Below, piece by piece: positions 32,780 through 37,080 of a DNA stretch of 37,080 nt. The translations under genes and the position numbers were made by a program. The stretch's first letter is position 1, and every line of letters starts with the position of its first letter. The notes below the pieces were generated by a model, which made no database searches, was not told where the DNA came from, and saw nothing but the letters and a program-made list of their open reading frames with translations. This DNA is from CAYJGN01 sp964369635 (GTDB lineage Bacteria > Bacillota > Clostridia > Oscillospirales > Ruminococcaceae): positions 1 to 37,080 of the forward strand of contig CAYJGN010000019.1 of NCBI GenBank assembly GCA_964369635.1, read 5' to 3'.

Positions 32780-33184
32780 ATGTTAATTAAAAGAAAACTC
32801 GACACAGTGTATGAGGGTATGCACGATATAACAGCCGATATCAAATCAATAATTGAGGAGAGCGGTGTTAAGAGCGGCATAGCTGTTGTTCATTGTAACC
32901 ATACAACTGCTGGAATTATAGTAACATCTTTTTGGGATAAGAGAGGCCATGTTGACTTTATGAAAGAGCTCGACAATATAATCCCTACAAGAAACGACTA
33001 CCTACACCAGTTCGACACCCCAACAGATGCAGCGGGACATATCAAAACAGGTATCTGCGGTGTTTCAATATCGGTTATCATAGAGAACGGCAAAGCACTT
33101 CTCGGCTCTTCGCAAGGAATTCTCTTTGCAGAGTTTGACGGTCCAAGACCTCGCGAATACTATGTTAAGGTAATGGCTGACTAA
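32780..33184 (+). CDS. YjbQ-family (UPF0047) protein, copy 2
   Basis: A 134-residue paralogue of the gene at 31152: NHTTAGIIVTSFWD (H41), DYLHQFDTPTDAAGHIK (H76, H87) and EFDGPRPREYYVKVMAD. Conserved His positions are kept. Ribosome site GGGAGG. It is the last gene of the operon, 29 bases before a strong terminator. Confidence 0.82.
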   Translation: MLIKRKLDTVYEGMHDITADIKSIIEESGVKSGIAVVHCNHTTAGIIVTSFWDKRGHVDFMKELDNIIPTRNDYLHQFDTPTDAAGHIKTGICGVSISVIIENGKALLGSSQGILFAEFDGPRPREYYVKVMAD

Positions 33185-33213
33185 TAATCTTCAAGAGATA
33201 AAATTTATAATTC

Positions 33214-33248
33214 AAAAGAACAGGGAAAAATTCCCTGTTCTTTTTTTT
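33214..33248 (+). terminator. Intrinsic terminator of the kinase/SIS/YjbQ operon
   Basis: AAGAACAGGGAA (33216-33227) pairs with TTCCCTGTTCTT (33231-33242) around an AAA loop, followed by a run of Ts to 33248. It ends the operon that begins at 23982. Confidence 0.9.
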
Positions 33249-33532
33249 GGAAGATAAAACGATTAATAAGTCTAATAGATAGATAATAATTTTCCTTAAA
33301 ATAACTATTAATATTTCTTGATTAACGAGTTTAATGACGAGTTTTTTGAAATATTTTGTGAAAAATGTTAAAAAACAAGGGGTTTTAGAAGGGAAATAGT
33401 AATAGTAACTGAATTTGTGGAATAATAAAAAAATTTGTTATAATGTAACCTAAGTGTAACCAATTTGATGTATAATATAGGCGTAAAAGCAAATTCGAAA
33501 GCTTTTAATATTTTAAGGAGTGACAGTTTATA
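33249..33532 (+). promoter_or_regulatory. Upstream region of the VWA surface protein gene
   Basis: AT-rich region with no ORF I would defend. TATAAT occurs at 33439-33444 (TTGTGG at 33415-33420 is a weak -35) and again at 33471-33476. TGTAACC occurs at 33444-33450 and 33455-33461, 11 bases apart, one helical turn, and just upstream of the second -10, as in sites for OmpR-type response regulators. ACGAGTTT is repeated at 33325 and 33337. A ribosome site AAGGAG (33515-33520) is 12 bases from the ATG, slightly far. Confidence 0.45.
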
Positions 33533-36500
33533 ATGAAAAAAGGCAAAGGTATGCAGAGAAATTTAGCAACTAAAATTTTAGCACTGACAGTACTTCTATC
33601 AGTCTCTGCAAACTATCTTCTAACACAAGCGGCAATAGCATCAACACCGAGAGTTTTTGAAGTTTATCAGGTGGCAGATGATGCATTATATGTAGCGCAG
33701 GGTGTATATCAAAATAACAACGGAGAAGAGGGTGCAGCTGTTTCATTCGACAACTCGATTAAGTCGCTATCCCCTGGAATGTCTTCTTTCAACTCATATT
33801 TTAATTCAGTTGAAGATGCAGCGGCGGGCGTTGTTAAAGTTGATATGGATTTTGTCGGTACCGCAAAGCAGAATCCACTCGATATTCTATTTGCAATGGA
33901 TCAATCGGGTAGTATGAATATGGGTGCTATTGAGCCTTATGGAATGGAGCTTAACACAACCCTCTGTCTAAACGAAAACCACTACTATATGCTACATATG
34001 AGAGCAACGGTAGATGGCGTTTCAGATGAATTCTATTATATGTTTAATGCAAATACTATTACCAATACAAAAGGCTGGACATCAGCAGATTTTCAGCTTG
34101 CAGTTAAAAATCAGTTTGTTGTCGAGATGAAAAATGCATTTCCTGGCAGTAGCATTACAAATGCGGCATTTATAACAAACTTCAGAACATTTACCCCGAA
34201 TGAAATCCACTATAACAGGCAGTCGGGAGATATGACGATATTTTATGTTAATCCTCCAAAGATTGAGGTAAACAATTTAGATGAAGAAGATGATGATAGC
34301 TCATCATCAAGCGATAGTTCATCGTCGAGTGATAGTTCATCTTCAAGTGATAGTTCATCGTCAAGTGATAGCTCATCTTCGAGTGATAGTTCATCGTCAA
34401 GTGATAGTTCATCGTCAAGTGATAGCTCATCGTCAAGTGATAGCCCATCGTCGAGTGATAGCTCATCATCGAGTGAAAGTTCATCATCGAGTGAGAGCAC
34501 ACCAGTGACAGTGAATCCAGATGAGAGCAGTGTTGCACAGATAGATGATCAGTCTGCACCGACAACTGCTGCCCCTGATACAGATGATGAAGAGTTAGAA
34601 GAGAGAAAAGTTGAATATCAAGAGTTCCCAAAAGTGGAAGATGAGTTTAGCAAAATATCTCTCAGAGCAAGTTCAACTGCTCCAAATGTTAAAGTTCCTG
34701 CATACTTCTCACCAGCAGAAGTTAGCATGACAAACCCAGAAGCAAACTTAAATGAAATTATTTCATCGGGTGCTTGTATCGACAGAATGATGATGTCGAA
34801 ACTCACAGTGGCAAGCCTTGTTGAAGATATATTGGATAACGGTGAAAATAGAGTTGGGTATGTAAATTACTCGGGCGAAATAATCGAATCAAGACCACTT
34901 TCAAACAGCGAAGGACTAATAAAATTAGGGTTCCAAAATACCTATGGCTACAACGGAACAAACTACCAAAAAGCTTTTGAAGAAGCAAGCAGAATGTTCG
35001 ATCAGAGCGGTGATAATGGCGGTAAACGATATGTTGTTTTTGTGTCAGATGGAATGCCTTATGGTGGTGCGTCGGGTACAGCGCTATATAGCAAGGCGCG
35101 AGATTTTGAGAAAAAATATGATGCAACAATCTATTATATTGGAATTGAACTATCAGACTCAGAGCTTGCAGAGATAGGAAAAGTTGCATCGACTATTCCA
35201 GGTGAGCAGACTGTTTTCGGAGTTGATTCTATTGAAGATATGCAAGCGGTCTATTCAGGATTAATCGAAACCCTTCGCTCTTCAACAGTTGAGTTTCGTT
35301 CAATAATCGGTGAGCAGTTTGTTCCGGCTGGTGGAGATAGCGTTATCTCAGCGCAGTATCCAATAGAGCTTACATGGACAGACGATACAGCCACCCGTCA
35401 GAGCGTTACACTAACTTCACTTGATGAAGCATACAAATATGGTGTGCGTTATGATAGTGCAACGCAAACGATAAAATGGGATACCTCATCGGTAGGAGTT
35501 ATTACAAACGGCAGAATAAGTTTCTATCAGAAACTATCAGTTAGTGATCTTAATTTTAATGACGGAATTTCAGATTTATCATTTAACATAACTGAAGAAG
35601 CATCAGTTAGCTTCATTGATACAGACGGCACCTCGCAGAATATCAATATAGAGAACAAAGGCGGTATCGTATTTACCGAGCTATCGAAAGTAACAGCGCA
35701 GTTATCATCAGATAAGAGCAAAGAGGTTTATGAGGGTGAGGCTATTAACTACACGATAACCCTTAACAATGAAGGAACACTTGATGTTAATGATCTCGAT
35801 ATCTATCTCCCAGCACCAACAAATACAACCCTTTCAGATGGCGCCGAGGCGGTAACATTTGATATTGCAGTCCTTGGTAAAAATAGCGAAACAGAGCGAA
35901 GCTTTTCGGTAACTACCGATATGCTGCTACCTGATGAGAGCGGATATGAAATTATTTCAACGGGTAAATTTGCAAAAGAGGGAATCTATGCAAGCTATGA
36001 CGACAGAAATATCCCAGGTCTTCGTACAAACTCATTAGATCATATGGTTGTTATAGACCCCAGTAAAGAGGATTTAGAGGATAGCAGCAGCTCATCATCA
36101 AGCGACGATAACTCACAGAGCAGCTCATCATCAAGCGACGATGACTCACAGAGCAGCTCATCATCGGACGGTGAAGATAATTCACAGAGTAGCTCATCAT
36201 CGGACGGTGAAGATAATTCACAGAGTAGCTCATCATCAGATGGTGAAGAAAACTCACAGAGCAGCTCCTCGACAGATAATGATGAAGAATCACAGAGCTC
36301 CTCGACAGATGATGAGAGCGATACAGAAAGTTCAGAAAGCACAGTAGTGGTACCGGTAGATCCAAACCCACCAGTTGAGACGGTAGACCCAGCAGACCCA
36401 GATGACCCGATAGACCCAGATGACCCGATAGACCCAACTGATCCGACTGACCCAACTGATCCAACTGACCCGGCTGACCCAACTGAGCCTGCCGTTCGTG

Positions 36501-36964
36501 AAGAGGCAAAAGTAGAGGAGAAATTACCAACAGCAGAGCCTGCAACGCTTGAAATTGAAGAGGATATAATCCCGTTTGCAGCAGGTCTTGGATTTAGCAA
36601 CTATTCGCTAATAAGCCTTGTGTTGACAGCGTATATGATAGTTCTTATGATCCTATATTTCTTCAAAGCGACAAACGGAAATCAAGTTCTCGCAGATTAC
36701 AGAAAAGATCGAAGTTATCAAAACTTTAGAAAATACCGTGAAGCTTATTCGGAGGATAGAACAGTTGCTATAATAAAACGTGCAGTTGTGGTAGCTCTTG
36801 CTTTTGCAGCGGCGATTGTACTATTCATATTAAACGACTTTGCAGCACCAATGGTTATGCTAAATCTATCAACTCTTATAATAGCAGTACTTGCTATAGT
36901 TCAAAGCTTTGTTATCTTTGCAAATAGAAGAGAGATAGCAATTAATGAGCGATTAGCGAACTAA
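33533..36964 (+). CDS. Surface VWA protein with Ser/Asp repeats and C-terminal membrane anchor
   Basis: An 1143-residue protein. A signal peptide (about 1-37, KILALTVLLSVSANYLLTQA) is followed by a VWA domain: MIDAS FAMDQSGSMN (D123-x-S125-x-S127), then a 290-residue insertion with a Ser/Asp repeat, then helix SKLTVASLVEDIL (from 422), T476 (NGTNYQKAF) and D506 (FVSDGMP). A DUF11-like segment follows (ITLNNEGTLDVNDLDIYLPA). Then a second Ser-rich repeat (850-935), an Asp-Pro stretch, and three membrane segments (about 1024-1047, 1077-1103, 1106-1130). It is likely a cell-surface adhesin or pilin-like protein anchored in the membrane; ligands are unknown. No LPXTG seen. Confidence 0.82.
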   Translation: MKKGKGMQRNLATKILALTVLLSVSANYLLTQAAIASTPRVFEVYQVADDALYVAQGVYQNNNGEEGAAVSFDNSIKSLSPGMSSFNSYFNSVEDAAAGVVKVDMDFVGTAKQNPLDILFAMDQSGSMNMGAIEPYGMELNTTLCLNENHYYMLHMRATVDGVSDEFYYMFNANTITNTKGWTSADFQLAVKNQFVVEMKNAFPGSSITNAAFITNFRTFTPNEIHYNRQSGDMTIFYVNPPKIEVNNLDEEDDDSSSSSDSSSSSDSSSSSDSSSSSDSSSSSDSSSSSDSSSSSDSSSSSDSPSSSDSSSSSESSSSSESTPVTVNPDESSVAQIDDQSAPTTAAPDTDDEELEERKVEYQEFPKVEDEFSKISLRASSTAPNVKVPAYFSPAEVSMTNPEANLNEIISSGACIDRMMMSKLTVASLVEDILDNGENRVGYVNYSGEIIESRPLSNSEGLIKLGFQNTYGYNGTNYQKAFEEASRMFDQSGDNGGKRYVVFVSDGMPYGGASGTALYSKARDFEKKYDATIYYIGIELSDSELAEIGKVASTIPGEQTVFGVDSIEDMQAVYSGLIETLRSSTVEFRSIIGEQFVPAGGDSVISAQYPIELTWTDDTATRQSVTLTSLDEAYKYGVRYDSATQTIKWDTSSVGVITNGRISFYQKLSVSDLNFNDGISDLSFNITEEASVSFIDTDGTSQNINIENKGGIVFTELSKVTAQLSSDKSKEVYEGEAINYTITLNNEGTLDVNDLDIYLPAPTNTTLSDGAEAVTFDIAVLGKNSETERSFSVTTDMLLPDESGYEIISTGKFAKEGIYASYDDRNIPGLRTNSLDHMVVIDPSKEDLEDSSSSSSSDDNSQSSSSSSDDDSQSSSSSDGEDNSQSSSSSDGEDNSQSSSSSDGEENSQSSSSTDNDEESQSSSTDDESDTESSESTVVVPVDPNPPVETVDPADPDDPIDPDDPIDPTDPTDPTDPTDPADPTEPAVREEAKVEEKLPTAEPATLEIEEDIIPFAAGLGFSNYSLISLVLTAYMIVLMILYFFKATNGNQVLADYRKDRSYQNFRKYREAYSEDRTVAIIKRAVVVALAFAAAIVLFILNDFAAPMVMLNLSTLIIAVLAIVQSFVIFANRREIAINERLAN
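34295..34492 (+). repeat. Ser/Asp 18-base tandem repeat inside the VWA coding region
   Basis: Eleven units of 18 bases encode DSSSSS with minor changes (DSPSSS once, ESSSSS once). It is in frame with the surface protein and lies in the insertion between the first MIDAS motif and helix 1 of the VWA domain. Tandem repeats of this kind can gain or lose units. Confidence 0.88.
36080..36486 (+). repeat. Second Ser-rich repeat and Asp-Pro repeat
   Basis: From 36080 to about 36340 come repeated Ser-rich units, with three copies of a 36-base unit (SQSSSSSDGEDN and near-copies). From about 36385 to 36486 comes a DPxDPxDP stretch (DDPIDPTDPTDPTDP). Both are in frame with the surface protein and look like a stalk between the ligand-binding part and the membrane segments. 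Confidence 0.8.
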
Positions 36965-37080
36965 GTTTCGTATTAGACAATGATTTTTCAGGATAACTAA
37001 GGATGAAAAAAGCCCAATAAGGCGATTGCTGATAAGGATATTAACAAAATTCTAATTTTAGATAAGCACAAAAAAATCCG
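36965..37080. other. Tail of window, no gene seen
   Basis: 116 AT-rich bases after the surface protein. I see no coding start or convincing terminator. A short minus-strand frame with a hydrophobic run ends in a stop and is not supported. Confidence 0.5.

Noticed and set aside
34295..34492. CRISPR-like array of short repeats
   Set aside because: Units are contiguous with no unique spacers and are in frame with the surface protein; no cas genes nearby.
34243..34500. Long minus-strand frame opposite the Ser/Asp repeat
   Set aside because: It exists only because the repeat unit is 18 bases and lacks stops on that strand; no ribosome site or independent codon use.
36040..36600. Minus-strand frame of 186 codons near the end of the surface gene
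   Set aside because: Low-complexity Gly/Ser product derived from the Asp-Pro and Ser repeats in antisense.
36990..37080. Short minus-strand hydrophobic peptide at the window end
   Set aside because: It runs into a stop after 27 codons and has no start context.

Overview
The window looks like chromosome of a low-GC, AT-rich anaerobic Firmicute (Bacillota), most likely a gut Clostridia member. This rests on the codon bias, strong AGGAGG-type ribosome sites, sigma-A-like promoters, a phi-LC3-type holin with a GH25 endolysin, and Firmicutes-like wall biology. Species cannot be named from the sequence.

Region 1 (1-12242) is the right part of a compact prophage. It has a leftward XRE repressor cut by the window edge and a divergent operator/promoter region with a Cro-like gene. 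Then, with no replication genes in between, comes a late operon: small Zn-ribbon protein, TerS, TerL, small membrane protein, portal, second Zn-ribbon protein, scaffold-like protein, coat, decoration-like protein, connector-like protein, beta-rich tail protein, tail fibre, GH25 endolysin, XhlA-like membrane protein, LC3-type holin and a final structural-like protein, closed by a strong terminator. No tape measure or tail-tube protein is visible, so a short-tailed (podovirus-like) particle is inferred.

Region 2 (12241-16679) is one 1411-residue STAND-type protein (DUF4062, NACHT-like ATPase, TPR array). It has its own promoter abutting the phage terminator and a bidirectional terminator behind it. 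It resembles prokaryotic STAND defence proteins in layout.

Region 3 (16693-23926) is a nonulosonic acid (legionaminic-type) cluster on two divergent arms sharing a promoter region: legB-legC-ptmE leftward, legG, two Gfo/Idh-type genes and legF rightward. The NeuB-type synthase and the acetyltransferase expected for the pathway are not in the window.

Region 4 (23982-33248) is the most unusual part: one apparent transcription unit with a good promoter, a terminator-like leader hairpin, six tandem PfkB-fold sugar-kinase paralogues, then two copies of a SIS-domain isomerase plus YjbQ-family pair, ended by a strong terminator. All six kinase-like proteins carry GCGN where the family has GAGD, so the catalytic Asp is replaced by Asn in every copy, while the NxxE motif is kept. 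No transporter or regulator is in the unit. I could not match this set to a described pathway.

Region 5 (33249-37080) holds one large surface protein with a signal peptide, a VWA domain interrupted by a Ser/Asp repeat, a DUF11-like segment, a second Ser/Asp repeat, an Asp-Pro stretch and C-terminal membrane segments. A pair of direct repeats upstream suggests control by a response regulator.
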